A DNA stretch of 26,657 bases from Acidobacteriota bacterium (GTDB lineage: Bacteria; Acidobacteriota; Terriglobia; Terriglobales; Acidobacteriaceae). Under the pieces are notes generated by a model. The model searched no databases and was not told the origin of the DNA. It saw only the letters and a list, made by a program, of their open reading frames with translations. The stretch lies in assembly GCA_021779695.1 (NCBI GenBank), contig JAJYAE010000021.1:1-26657 (forward strand), given 5' to 3'. The translations under genes were made by a program, and so were the position numbers. Positions 15,924 to 24,179 of this stretch are shown piece after piece (position 1 is the stretch's first letter; every line of letters begins with the position of its first letter).

Positions 15924-18900
15924 AGCGCGTACTCCTCGAACAACGATCCCTGCGCAGGCTTGCTTGCTAGGCTGCCAGCCCAAGTCGTGTAGATCGCAAC
16001 TGCGCGGGAAGCCGCGTTCCGGGTGGACTGGTCGGGCCCGTTATTCTGGAACCATTCCAATAGCGGCTTCAAGGCTACGTGCGGCTTGAAATTGCCGTTT
16101 CTTAGCGTGTCCGATGCGTTGATTCCACTGTTATCAAAGCATGCGCCTACCACCACTAAGGCTTGATCGAGATCTGAAGTAAGGCGGCGGCGGTGCTTGC
16201 CGACCCACTCGCGGGCGAAATCGAGCGAGTTGATCCGAGTAAAGACCTTGTTCTTCTCAACACACCAGCCACGCTGCACAAAGTCGTCTGGAGTTGTGAT
16301 CGATCCTTTCAGAAACTTCTGCAACTGGTCACGTTTCATTTCCGTGGCGTGACCAAACGTGCGGAGGAACTGGCGCGTCATCGGTTCTGCGTTTACCGGC
16401 GGAGGCTCCTTGCCTTTATCCGCATCTTCATCGATGAGTTGGTTGATGCCGACAAGCGCATCCTTGACGGAGATGGTACGTCCCTCGTCTACAAAGACCT
16501 TCCCATAATGGCGCGAAAAATACTCCAAGGCTTTGCCGCGCCTGATCACTTGCAGATCCGCCGCCGGCAAGCCATCCTTCGCGTGATTCTCGAGCAGCGC
16601 CTGCAACTGTCGGACTTCGGCCATCACCTCGCGGCGCATGCGGCCCCAGCTGACAGACTTCGGCTCCTCAGTCCGCTTGCGGCAAACGTGGATGATGTCG
16701 TACTCGATGAGTTGGGAACCGAATGTTCCGGGTTTCGCTCCCTCTCCCTTCGTTTCATCAGAACGAATGGGATAGGTCGCTTCGAGGTAGAATCCGGCTT
16801 CGAAAAGCGATTCGAGCACGGCGATCCAAGGTTCATCTTCACTGTGATGGAAAGTGAAAGCGAGGATTCCGCCGGGCTTTAGAACTCTGTGCGCCTCCCT
16901 CCAGCACTGAGTCAGAAGACGTTGATAAAAGCCATCTGGATCTTCTGGTTCGCGAGCGCGATTAGCGACGGCTTCCAGCGACTTCGGGGTGTACTCCGGT
17001 CCAAAGTTCTCGGGGTATTTTTCTTTCAGTACTAGGCGCAGCCACACATGAAAGAAGTCCGCCAGCTCGGAGTAGTGCAGCAATCCGCCAAACGGTGGAT
17101 CGGTAATAACCAAGTCGACATCGGAGTCAGTAAGTTGCGCGAGATCCGTGGACGAACCGCAGAAAACGTCGGCACCACTGATTGCATCACCAGGGTATAC
17201 TTTTTCACTCTTTCCGCTGATCTCTTCAGCGAGCAGAGGATCTCGACGTCTGATGTTTTCAACGCTAACCGCTTCCCAAGGCGACTTCGACCATTCTCCG
17301 CCTCTAAGAATCACTTCGAGCGTAGATGACCATGGGCCATAACCCATCGGCGGGAAAACGCCTACTTCTACTACGTTGCTCTTGGGGTGAAAATTGCTGT
17401 TCGACATAGCTGGCGCAAGCTTGTCGTAAGTCATGTGCCAGAAGGAAAACATGTTTTGGTTTCTTAGATAATTCTGGAACGCGCCAAGAACATAGTCACG
17501 AACCGAAGAATCGTAGCCGCCAACTTCATAAATCGCCTTAAGTAGGAGTGCATGACCCAACAGCTGGCGAGGGTTGAACATCGTCCACCAGTGGGTATAT
17601 CCATGGTTTGGGATGCCGCCGTTGTTCATGTGAGTCATGAATCCGAATGGGAGTTCTGACGTCGGCCAATAGCCTTTGAGGTCATTCTCCTTACGCTGTT
17701 CCCATTCTTGGAGTGCAGCGTCGTACTGTCTTGCATGTATTTCGCCGAAGGCAGAGAAGAAGCGACCGCCATAAGGCTGACCAGCCGCATCACGTTTCGG
17801 CGAATAACACTGTACGGCATAGGCGGCCATAGGCCCAGTTTTCCCCGTCGCCTTGATGGTCGTCAGCACATCTTGGACCGTGCCGCATCGGCCACATGCA
17901 TAATGCGACTTCTTCGGCACCGTTCCGAGTTCCGGGTTGAAGGTCTTGCCCGTCTCCGGATCTGTAACGCTTTCTGGCAGGGCCCCACGCACTTCCAGAA
18001 GACGAATTTCTCGTGCCCGGGCCTGATCCCAGGAAGCAGTTGAGGAAGCATCATCTTGCGCCGAGCCACCGTACGGTTGTCCGATGGCACTCTGCTTCGG
18101 CCCTCCTGCGAGCCACTGCGGATGTACAAGCAGGCTTAGTTCGACCTTCTTGCTCTTCGCCTTTCCAAGGTTTACCAGAGCAGCGAATCCGCATTTCGGA
18201 CAAACAACCCCTCTCTTTCGGTCGAGTACGGAGTAAGAATGTTCACCGGGAACCACGTAAAGGGGCACATCTGGCGCCATTCGAGCCGCCTCTTCTTCCA
18301 CATGGAAGTGCTCTCCACATTGGTTGCAACGACACTCCCAATATTTGACGCTCAATGTCTTTATCGCCATCACTGGGCTGGTCATGATGGGCGTGCGCTG
18401 CCCGCAGCCGGTGACCTGGCAAGGACCGTGCTTTGCCCAGAACGTATAGATGATTTCTGGGCCATCGTACTTGTAGTCTTTGCGCTCCTCGCGCGGAATG
18501 GAAAGCGGCTCGAAGTCAGCTGGCATCACTTTCTGCGTCGGAAGATGCGTCCAGGTTCCTTTTTCGCCATTTGGGCCATCGCAGTAGTAATAGGGCGTAA
18601 TCTGGGGTTTGACCACGGCTTCGATGTCAGCGAGCAGACGCCTCACTTCGTCGAGATCCACGTTGGCCAGTTCTTGCTTGACGACGAACCAGGCAACAGG
18701 ATTGAGATCGTTGCCTTTCATCTGCATGCCGAGGCGAGAACCCTCAACCAAGGTCGTTCCACCACCCATGAAGATGTCGGCAACTTTGAGGTGCTTAAAT
18801 GCGCCCTTTTTCTGGTGATTGGCGTAGTAATTGTCCCAAACGAGGCGGGCCGCATGAGACGTGTCAGCGGGAGCCTTGGTCGCAGCAGCTATCAACATGG

Positions 18901-19132
18901 AGCGGAACACGCTGGAGCGACGCCGAGCCCACCACTTCGACATTTGATAAATCGGCTTCCCAGCGTTGCCTTCAATGATTGCCACCTGATTAACGGCGAG
19001 AATCGGAAAATCCACTTCCAGGCAAGTTTTGGGTCGGTTCGGGTCGCTAAAGTCGACGGTCTCCATCGAGACGGGTTTCCCGGCGCCGACTGCCTTCGCG
19101 ACTGACTGTGCGATCACTTCTTTTGTTCCCAT
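15920..19132 (-). CDS. DUF1156-family adenine-specific DNA methyltransferase with zinc ribbons
   Basis: This 1070-aa protein matches the DUF1156 type of N6-adenine methylase found in BREX type 3 (PglXI) and related anti-phage loci. The N-terminal DUF1156 signature is MSKWWARRRSSVFRSML (about 64-80). SAM-binding motif I is DIFMGGGTT (119-127), followed by DLNPVAWFV (142-150). Several Cys pairs (CQVTGCG, CRCNQC, CPKCG, CGRCG) make up inserted zinc ribbons between about 235 and 430. The catalytic motif DPPF is at 678-681, and GGILAFTFHHSEDEPW follows. The SAM-binding motif precedes the catalytic motif with a long insert between them, which resembles an alpha-type order. It has an AGGAAAG-like RBS and starts 10 bases after the PglZ stop. 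It probably marks host DNA so that the system spares it (inference from the class). Confidence 0.92.
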   Translation of the reverse strand: MGTKEVIAQSVAKAVGAGKPVSMETVDFSDPNRPKTCLEVDFPILAVNQVAIIEGNAGKPIYQMSKWWARRRSSVFRSMLIAAATKAPADTSHAARLVWDNYYANHQKKGAFKHLKVADIFMGGGTTLVEGSRLGMQMKGNDLNPVAWFVVKQELANVDLDEVRRLLADIEAVVKPQITPYYYCDGPNGEKGTWTHLPTQKVMPADFEPLSIPREERKDYKYDGPEIIYTFWAKHGPCQVTGCGQRTPIMTSPVMAIKTLSVKYWECRCNQCGEHFHVEEEAARMAPDVPLYVVPGEHSYSVLDRKRGVVCPKCGFAALVNLGKAKSKKVELSLLVHPQWLAGGPKQSAIGQPYGGSAQDDASSTASWDQARAREIRLLEVRGALPESVTDPETGKTFNPELGTVPKKSHYACGRCGTVQDVLTTIKATGKTGPMAAYAVQCYSPKRDAAGQPYGGRFFSAFGEIHARQYDAALQEWEQRKENDLKGYWPTSELPFGFMTHMNNGGIPNHGYTHWWTMFNPRQLLGHALLLKAIYEVGGYDSSVRDYVLGAFQNYLRNQNMFSFWHMTYDKLAPAMSNSNFHPKSNVVEVGVFPPMGYGPWSSTLEVILRGGEWSKSPWEAVSVENIRRRDPLLAEEISGKSEKVYPGDAISGADVFCGSSTDLAQLTDSDVDLVITDPPFGGLLHYSELADFFHVWLRLVLKEKYPENFGPEYTPKSLEAVANRAREPEDPDGFYQRLLTQCWREAHRVLKPGGILAFTFHHSEDEPWIAVLESLFEAGFYLEATYPIRSDETKGEGAKPGTFGSQLIEYDIIHVCRKRTEEPKSVSWGRMRREVMAEVRQLQALLENHAKDGLPAADLQVIRRGKALEYFSRHYGKVFVDEGRTISVKDALVGINQLIDEDADKGKEPPPVNAEPMTRQFLRTFGHATEMKRDQLQKFLKGSITTPDDFVQRGWCVEKNKVFTRINSLDFAREWVGKHRRRLTSDLDQALVVVGACFDNSGINASDTLRNGNFKPHVALKPLLEWFQNNGPDQSTRNAASRAVAIYTTWAGSLASKPAQGSLFEEYAL

Positions 19133-19142
19133 TCAACTTTCC

Positions 19143-20132
19143 TTATCTCGTCAACTCAACAAAGGGACAGAGCACTTCGAGCAGAGATAGGCCGCCATGT
19201 GTCAATGTCGGATAGCCTCCCTGGTTCTTCCATTTCCAGCGGCCGAGCGCGAGGAGGTGTGCCCCGTGCGGACCATTCACCTGCAGAGCGACAGGCGGGA
19301 CAAAAGGACCTGAATCTTGCGCACCGGTTGTGTTGCGACCACTGGAGAATGATCTCTTAAGAAACTGAGCCAATTCGCCCTCCGCATCAGGGAAGTAACC
19401 AGTCGCGGCATAACCGTGATCAGACGTAATCACCAACCGCCGACCGGTGGCCAGGCGCTTCACAAAATCCCAGAATTCTTCGCTATTAAGCTGCGTCGCA
19501 GCGTCCCTAGCCAGAATTTCGAGGCCCTGTCCCGCGCCTGCGCCATCGTGCACTTTGCTGTCAGGCCAGTGGTGCCAGAAGAGCTGGTTTGGAGTGCTCC
19601 CAATCAACGCCTCGCAATCTTTCCAGGGCAGGTCAACGCTTTCCGTGCGCGCGGGCTGCAACTTATGCGCGGAGCCGCCGCCGTTGTTCTGGAGTTGGCT
19701 ACGGCTACCGAACCCCAGCGCTTGCGCGAACTCATCCGTTTCACCGGGCAATTCTGAAGCGTTGGCGTTTACTTCGTGCACCGAGAATCCATGATCTTGG
19801 GCCCCCTGCAAAAGCCACGGTAATTCCCGGAGAGACAAACCGTCGAGGATCAGCACCGCCTTTGCGCTGAAGGGATGCGCCCACCAATCGAGAAGCTTGG
19901 CCGAATTGCGCTTTACAGTTTCGGAGAAGGCTTGCCACAGATCCCAGCTGCTCGATGACAGTAGAAGATCGAGATCGCCAATTTCGCGATCGCGTTTGAC
20001 CACCTCGTGGGGCACGTTGCCAAGACTCAACGGCCGTGATGAGATTTCGAGGACCCTATTGATCGTGGCCGACCATGCGTCGGCACTTGACCCCTTGGTG
20101 ACAACATCCACCAGGCCGGAATCGAGCGGCAT
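19143..20132 (-). CDS. pglZ: Minimal PglZ-domain protein (alkaline-phosphatase fold)
   Basis: This 329-aa protein carries the PglZ core of the alkaline phosphatase superfamily. Key blocks are LILDGLSLREL (about 94-104, metal and nucleophile region), TSDHGYA (236-242) and the terminal THGGLSLLEVLCPFVEL (311-327), which corresponds to the HGG.S..E..VP motif of PglZ. BREX PglZ proteins are usually about 800 aa or more, so this is a reduced version with a short N-terminal helical part and none of the long flanking regions. The start overlaps the DUF499 stop by one base (TGATG). In BREX, PglZ is essential, probably for host-strand methylation control, and forms complexes with the methylase and the BrxC/PglY ATPase. 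A similar role here is likely but inferred. Confidence 0.85.
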   Translation of the reverse strand: MPLDSGLVDVVTKGSSADAWSATINRVLEISSRPLSLGNVPHEVVKRDREIGDLDLLLSSSSWDLWQAFSETVKRNSAKLLDWWAHPFSAKAVLILDGLSLRELPWLLQGAQDHGFSVHEVNANASELPGETDEFAQALGFGSRSQLQNNGGGSAHKLQPARTESVDLPWKDCEALIGSTPNQLFWHHWPDSKVHDGAGAGQGLEILARDAATQLNSEEFWDFVKRLATGRRLVITSDHGYAATGYFPDAEGELAQFLKRSFSSGRNTTGAQDSGPFVPPVALQVNGPHGAHLLALGRWKWKNQGGYPTLTHGGLSLLEVLCPFVELTR

Positions 20133-22882
20133 CAGTTCTCCTCCTTTTCGAGACTCAACTCGAAGGTGAGGCCATCCGGCAGTTTTTTCAGCAACTCCTT
20201 CAACTGTGCTCCTGAAAGCTGAGCGCCGCTGGTTGCGGACACTTTGATCGATACGTCGGATACGTGCGTGGCTGGGCCAATTCCCCAGCTTTCGAGCTTG
20301 CCAACGAGGTTAAGCGGCGAGGTAGACGGTGCGCTGAGTGGAATGCGCACGACCGGCGCCGGAGCAGGTGCCCCTCCTCCGTAAATACCCCCGGTCGGAG
20401 GCATAGAAGGTCCAGCCGGCGGAGTTCCTTCTGGAGGTGCGGGAGGCATAGCTCCTCCGGAAAAGAGCCCACCATTAGCGCCGCCAGACGGAATAGGAGC
20501 GGGCGGGAACGTCCCGCCCGTGGCCGGTACGGCCGATGGCAACATCAGGAAGACTTCGTCTAGCTGGCGTCCTGTGAAGGACAGCTTGGGACGCATCCGT
20601 CGCCACGCTGTGTCTTCATCCTCACCAGGATGCGTTTGTAAGTTCTCCATTCCGCGCAGATTGATGGCGATCTGACCCCTCGCACATGTGCGCAGAATGC
20701 GCTCCTTCATCGCTGTTTCACCCAGCCATGGAATGCAGTCCTGTCCAGCAGGTCGCGGTTCCTGCAACTCGCGGAGCAACTTACCGAGGGACGAATTTGC
20801 CGTTGCGGCGGCGAGCACGAGCGACTCAAAGTCTTCCGGAACGAAAAGATCATTGACCAGAGACTCTTCGATGCTTTCCGGGATCTGCGCTCCTTGCTTC
20901 TTGAGAGTCTCAATACTGAAAACAGATTGGTTGGGATCAGCGAAATCCCAACGGTGGAGCACGGCAAAGCGATCGAAACGCTTTTTGAGGTTCTCGCGCA
21001 GCGTCCCCTCGAACTCCTTGTGAAGCCTCCTGTACTCTGGGTTTTGGCTGCTCCACTCCTGCGCCTTCATCTCCGCGCGAGCTAGGATCAGCAACTCGCG
21101 ATCAAGAAATGCGTTCGTCGATCCCGATCGTGGCAAGAGGAAACGGATGGTGTTTCGGCGCTTTTGAAGTTGGTCCTTCAACCAAAGGCCGAGGCGCTGA
21201 CTGACGTTCTCTGGCTCCTCCGGCAGTACCAAGATTGGTAGACGATCATCCCAGTGATCTGGCTGCTCAGCTTCATCGAGTGACGACCAGGGATCGTTGA
21301 GCCATGACTTCGGCAACGCAATCACGCGGAACGCTTTAACGACCTCTTCTGTGCCGCCTATTACATAGCGAATCTGCTTGGCGAGTTGGGTTACATCGGA
21401 ACCATCTGGGAATAGTTTGTCGTTCCGAGCATACGACATCAGTTTAGCCCGCGGGTTCTCCTCTTCCCGGAACACGAGTCGGGAGCCATCCTCATGGATG
21501 TTGAAGCTGTTCTCCTCAATCGTGGCCAATTCAACCTGAAATGCGTTGTCATCGACGGGCTTGTCACGAGTGATGTCAACCTGCAACATCACGGGCTCTG
21601 CTCCGGCCAGATTGCCCACTGCAATGGAACGCAACCACAGTGCGCCAACAATTTCCTGTAAGTGGGGAGCAACGCTGGCGTGATCGGTTACTGCTTCTTC
21701 GACCGAGATAACATTCTGCTGGGCTTTTGCGCGTAACGTCCGATGATGTTCATTAGATACTGAATCCAGTAGAGCACCTATACCTGACGCATCATCGTCC
21801 AGGCGAAAGTCCGCCGCAGTGAGTACTGGGACCGAGTTGCCATGACTCTTATATAGATTGGCAAGAATTCGGATTAGATCGCGTGTTTCTTGCGCATCCG
21901 TTGCTATCAATACCTGCTCTTCCAACAGACGCAGAAGATGGGGTGCAAAGGGCCAGCACTCGATGAATTCATTACTTTTTCGGCTTTGCTCGATGGATGG
22001 AACCGCTAAAAGCCGGAAGCACTCTGAAACATGAGTATTGATCAGCGCTTCGATCTTCTCGTTCGCAATTTGCAGGCGGTTGTCGAACAATCGGTGAAGC
22101 AGCATTCGACGGCGGTCTCGCTGAATTCGCTCAGGATTGCCCCCACCCTTGAAATCGATGGCGACGGGGTTAACGCGATGCACTTGCTGGTATGCGTCGC
22201 TTTCGCCATTACGAACTGAGACTACAAGGACCAGCAGCTCCGGCCTTTCACTGGCAATCTCTGAGAGAATCTGGATAAAATTGAACGCCCATTGCTTCCA
22301 CGGATACTGCTTGGTGTTTGTTAGTCCGTCGTACCAGGTCTGGAACTCGTCCAGCAACAACATTGTCGGTTCTTTTTGAAACAGCTCGATCATGAGCTTG
22401 TCCGAAGGCACGTCTGTCTTAGCTGGACCCATCCCTTCCCACTTGCCCTTGATGTAGCTGCCATATGGGTGGCGTTCGAACAGTAAATCCCAAAGGAACT
22501 TATATCGCTGACGATGGAGGCTCTCGCCGATGACCAACATGCCCTCACGTAGAGCAATTTCACCGATCAGCGGTTCATTGAGCGTGGTCGCCCAAGATTT
22601 TAGCCAGGCCCTAGTTGCGGGAGGATCGCTTAAGGCGTGGTGGAGTGCAGCCAGGAGGTGCGATTTACCAATACCCCGCTCGCCGATTACTGCGACTGGC
22701 CGACCGCGGTTCGGCCCCACGGCTTCAATTGCGCTTAGCAGGTCATGCGTTGGGTAGGTGATTTCAAGAAACTTCTCGGCTGTAATCTGAGTCGCGCCCG
22801 TTTTCGAATCGTTCGAGAGCTCGATTGCTGTCCCTTTGAGGCGTCTGCCACGAAATTCTTCCCGAAGAGTCAAGTCAAGCAT
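20132..22882 (-). CDS. DUF499 AAA-type ATPase (BrxC/PglY-like)
   Basis: This 916-aa protein is a large P-loop ATPase of the DUF499 family. Walker A is GERGIGKS (67-74) and Walker B is MLLLDEFQTW (174-183). A following LVLVVSVRNGESDAY strand resembles a sensor segment. Residues about 200-770 are the mixed helical region characteristic of DUF499. Residues about 783-855 form an unusual Pro/Gly/Ala-rich, repeat-like linker (GGAMPPAPPEGTPPAGP and similar). It ends in a short folded domain of about 60 residues (LVGKLESWGIGPATHVSDVS and onwards). It is the first gene of the five-gene operon. In BREX the counterpart, BrxC or PglY, is a large ATPase needed for defence and host methylation. The ATG lacks a strong RBS; GGAG lies about ten bases upstream. 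Confidence 0.88.
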   Translation of the reverse strand: MLDLTLREEFRGRRLKGTAIELSNDSKTGATQITAEKFLEITYPTHDLLSAIEAVGPNRGRPVAVIGERGIGKSHLLAALHHALSDPPATRAWLKSWATTLNEPLIGEIALREGMLVIGESLHRQRYKFLWDLLFERHPYGSYIKGKWEGMGPAKTDVPSDKLMIELFQKEPTMLLLDEFQTWYDGLTNTKQYPWKQWAFNFIQILSEIASERPELLVLVVSVRNGESDAYQQVHRVNPVAIDFKGGGNPERIQRDRRRMLLHRLFDNRLQIANEKIEALINTHVSECFRLLAVPSIEQSRKSNEFIECWPFAPHLLRLLEEQVLIATDAQETRDLIRILANLYKSHGNSVPVLTAADFRLDDDASGIGALLDSVSNEHHRTLRAKAQQNVISVEEAVTDHASVAPHLQEIVGALWLRSIAVGNLAGAEPVMLQVDITRDKPVDDNAFQVELATIEENSFNIHEDGSRLVFREEENPRAKLMSYARNDKLFPDGSDVTQLAKQIRYVIGGTEEVVKAFRVIALPKSWLNDPWSSLDEAEQPDHWDDRLPILVLPEEPENVSQRLGLWLKDQLQKRRNTIRFLLPRSGSTNAFLDRELLILARAEMKAQEWSSQNPEYRRLHKEFEGTLRENLKKRFDRFAVLHRWDFADPNQSVFSIETLKKQGAQIPESIEESLVNDLFVPEDFESLVLAAATANSSLGKLLRELQEPRPAGQDCIPWLGETAMKERILRTCARGQIAINLRGMENLQTHPGEDEDTAWRRMRPKLSFTGRQLDEVFLMLPSAVPATGGTFPPAPIPSGGANGGLFSGGAMPPAPPEGTPPAGPSMPPTGGIYGGGAPAPAPVVRIPLSAPSTSPLNLVGKLESWGIGPATHVSDVSIKVSATSGAQLSGAQLKELLKKLPDGLTFELSLEKEEN

Positions 22883-23186
22883 TACGGTCGCGCTCCGTCA
22901 TCGGAATGTTTGCCAAGGATGAATTCGCAGGTCCCAAAGGGCCGGTTTTCCACCACGGCAGCCAAAAGTGCCCATCTGTCAAAGGAAACTGTTGTCGGAC
23001 ACCATGGTAGAACAATCGGGACGCAATTCCCAAAGGCTAAGAACTAGGATTACCGCAACCCGCCCTCACCTAGTTTGGCTGGTTCCAGCAGTCTCTCGCT
23101 TTGAACTTGCGGCGCATCATGAAGCGCTTCGCCTCGCATCTTCACGGGGATTCCGAACACCGTTTGTTGTTGGGCCTCCAGACGTC
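22883..23186. other. Divergent upstream region of the defence operon
   Basis: About 300 bases that must contain the defence-operon promoter. A minus-strand TTGACA occurs at 22982-22977, but no matching -10 was seen at normal spacing. No gene was recognised. A short plus-strand open frame (22968-23204) has no RBS, and its last residues merge into the decayed gene fragment described next. Confidence 0.4.
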
Positions 23187-23353
23187 GGCATGACTGCAGA
23201 ATAGGAGGATTTCAAAAATGATCCAATTTTCTCTATTCGGTCTAAACGCTGAACTCGGCGATCGCGCCCTACTTAGCCTTGCGAAGGGAATCGATCTGGA
23301 GACCCTGGCTCCGGTGGGCATGGCTAGCCGCGGGAGGATTCCTTATCGAGGGG
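23187..23353 (+). pseudogene. Decayed fragment of an Xre/MbcA-like C-terminal domain
   Basis: Across three frames this stretch matches the end of the intact RES protein at 24176-25084. One frame gives GMTAE-stop-EDF against RMLAEREDP. After a frameshift MIQFSLFGLNAELGDR matches VIQSWLTGVNPELGDR, and IDLETLAP matches NDLETVAP. After another shift LAAGGFLIEG matches MGAARAFLAGG. One stop codon (TAG 23202-23204) and two frameshifts show that the copy is dead. An open frame 23218-23439 with an AGGAGG upstream arises by chance from this remnant. It probably derives from an older toxin-antitoxin gene that was duplicated or replaced. Confidence 0.6.
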
Positions 23354-23411
23354 ACAGGAGGCCGGGATCATTCACTGCACGTTCAATTCGTCCGGTCAAT
23401 GCGAAGAATAT

Positions 23412-23440
23412 TTCGCTACGCACGAAAAACTTCGTATAAT
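23412..23440 (+). promoter_or_regulatory. Promoter and possible operator of the RES/Xre module
   Basis: A perfect TATAAT lies at 23435-23440, 17 bases before the chosen antitoxin ATG at 23457. The -35 is weak (TTCGCT, 23412-23417, 17-base spacing). An inverted repeat TTTCG...CGAAA (about 23411-23427) spans the -35 and could be an operator for the Xre-type antitoxin, which normally represses its own operon (inference). Confidence 0.5.
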
Positions 23441-23456
23441 GGAATCGGAGGTGAGA

Positions 23457-24179
23457 ATGCAGACCGCAACTCATTCCGAAGGACTCGTCGTCTGGACCGA
23501 ACCCAAGGCGCTGGACGAGGCGAAGTCGCTCTTCGCACCCTACGCACCCCGGTTTCAGACCGTTCCCTGTCACCTGAAGTCCGCACTGGGCAAGGCCCAG
23601 GTCAGCGTTCTTTACCTGTCCAGGCCCGAAGAGGATGCCGCAGTGGAGAGCACCTTGGCTACGCTCCGGAATTGCAAGGTCTCAACGCTCCTGGTCTATA
23701 CGCCCCACCACTCGGCCGATTTCGCTTTTCGAGTGGGAACGATTGTCGGGCGGCAGAAGTTCGCCGAGGCTGAATGGGCCTTCAACTGGCCACACCTCCG
23801 GCAACTCCTGAAAGCGCGGAACATCCGTGCCCACGCTCGACCCAAAGGGGACGAGAAATCGACCTTCGAACTGGGAAGTGCCCGGCAGCGGCTTGGACTG
23901 AGCCAGGAACAGCTGGCGAACGCCCTGAATGTGACCGCTCGCACCGTGCAGAACTGGGAAGCGGGCAAAGGAACCAGCCAGATGCATAAGAAGACCCGCG
24001 ATCTCCGCGAACTGCTGTCTCGCATGGATGACTATGTCGTGGCTCCCAAAGAGAAGGAGTGGCTCTCGTCGCCACTTGAGGTGTTCGCAGGACGAACTCC
24101 CCAGGAATTGATCGCCGATGAACGTATCCGCGATCTCGTCGTAGAGTTCGACAGGTTGCGGGAGGGACAGCCAGTGTGA
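23457..24179 (+). CDS. Xre-family antitoxin with MbcA/ParS toxin-binding tail and extra N-terminal domain
   Basis: This 240-aa protein is the antitoxin partner of the RES gene. Residues about 142-180 form an Xre-type helix-turn-helix (ARQRLGLSQEQLANALNVT, then ARTVQNWEAG). Residues about 200-238 are the toxin-binding tail, with the EWLSSPLEVFAGRTPQELI and FDRLREGQPV signatures of the Xre/MbcA/ParS family. The first 130 residues form an additional alpha/beta-like domain (VVWTEPKALDEAKSLF, VSVLYLSRPEEDAAV, VSTLLVYTP) that I do not recognise; typical antitoxins of this family are about 120-160 aa. ATG 23457 is chosen over 23439 because GGAGG lies five bases before it and the upstream ATG overlaps the -10 box. 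The gene overlaps the RES start by four bases. It probably binds the operator at 23411-23427. Confidence 0.82.
   Translation: MQTATHSEGLVVWTEPKALDEAKSLFAPYAPRFQTVPCHLKSALGKAQVSVLYLSRPEEDAAVESTLATLRNCKVSTLLVYTPHHSADFAFRVGTIVGRQKFAEAEWAFNWPHLRQLLKARNIRAHARPKGDEKSTFELGSARQRLGLSQEQLANALNVTARTVQNWEAGKGTSQMHKKTRDLRELLSRMDDYVVAPKEKEWLSSPLEVFAGRTPQELIADERIRDLVVEFDRLREGQPV

Noticed and set aside
22977..22982. TTGACA on the minus strand as the defence-operon -35
   Set aside because: No acceptable -10 occurs at 16-19 bases, so a promoter was not called.
22968..23204. 78-codon plus-strand frame
   Set aside because: No RBS and no recognisable family. It ends at the stop codon inside the decayed Xre-like fragment.
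23218..23439. Small plus-strand gene with an AGGAGG upstream
   Set aside because: Its N-terminal half aligns with the end of the RES protein but the match continues only through frameshifts on both sides, so it was treated as part of a pseudogene.
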